Origin: Euryarchaeota archaeon UBA105
GTDB taxonomy: Archaea; Thermoplasmatota; Poseidoniia; Poseidoniales; Thalassarchaeaceae
Length of the DNA: 5,792 bases
NCBI GenBank assembly: GCA_002496905.1
Contig: DALV01000113.1
Coordinates: forward strand, 1 to 5,792
Reading direction: 5' to 3'
Shown: positions 5,787 through 5,792 of the stretch, piece after piece
Position numbering within the stretch: position 1 is the first letter of the stretch
Layout: each line of letters opens with the position of its first letter
The notes under the pieces: generated by a model
The model's input: only the letters and a program-made list of their open reading frames with translations
Database searches by the model: none
Told to the model about the DNA's origin: nothing
Program-made: the position numbers and the translations under genes

Positions 5787-5792
5787 AGCAGT

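Larger units (their letters stand above)
5705..5792. other. GC-rich edge region with hairpins, content unresolved
   Basis: The last 88 bases contain 55 G or C by hand count (about 62%), like the spacer at 1097-1205 and unlike the genes. No TATA-like box is seen. Three readings remain open: a promoter region upstream of the zinc-finger gene; the end of another minus-strand gene (one frame is open from the edge to a TGA at 5712-5710 and would end ...GHTIE); or the start of a divergent plus-strand gene at the ATG at 5754 (MRYQTNVAVRNSS to the edge). The minus-strand copy of the motif GGCGCCGGGACA lies at 5735-5746. It does not read as a tRNA or rRNA segment. Confidence 0.45.

Overview
The window looks like ordinary chromosomal sequence from a gene-dense, fairly AT-rich prokaryote, most likely a planktonic archaeon of the Marine Group II / Poseidoniales kind. 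That assignment is an inference. It rests on an AN1-like zinc finger (typical of archaea and eukaryotes) in the last gene, start-site motifs that fit an archaeal anti-Shine-Dalgarno sequence (...AUCACCUCC), very tight packing, and the gene mix. No rRNA, tRNA, CRISPR array, insertion sequence or prophage gene is visible.

Layout from left to right. (1) Positions 1-1096, minus strand: sucC, the ADP/GDP-forming succinyl-CoA synthetase beta subunit, cut by the left edge about two dozen residues before its usual end. (2) 1097-1205: a 109-bp divergent intergenic region, unusually GC-rich (about 61% by hand count, against about 40% in a sampled stretch of coding sequence). (3) 1206-2168, plus: a sugar-phosphate nucleotidyltransferase with a C-terminal left-handed beta-helix. 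(4) 2174-4972, plus (or from a GTG at 2165, overlapping the previous stop by 4 nt): a superfamily 2 helicase of about 930 residues with a large region between its two motor lobes and an uncharacterised C-terminal region. (5) 4973-5704, minus: a three-helix membrane protein with a basic juxtamembrane stretch, an acidic linker and a C-terminal AN1-like zinc finger. It converges on the helicase with no base between the two stop codons. (6) 5705-5792: a second GC-rich stretch (about 62%) with perfect hairpins, running off the right edge.

How the genes relate. sucC belongs to the citric acid cycle and should be followed by sucD off the left edge. The nucleotidyltransferase and the helicase almost certainly share one transcript, but their predicted activities (nucleotide-sugar synthesis and nucleic-acid remodelling) have no obvious link. 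The zinc-finger membrane protein is a separate unit.

The least explained signals are these: the two gene-start regions are more GC-rich than the genes, lack a recognisable TATA box, and share a near-identical motif GGCGCCGGG(G)ACA in the same orientation, 30-36 nt before a start codon; the helicase belongs to a family whose biological role I do not know; and the zinc finger is membrane-tethered. I found no convincing evidence of a new multi-gene system. The helicase pair and the GC-rich start regions are the best leads.
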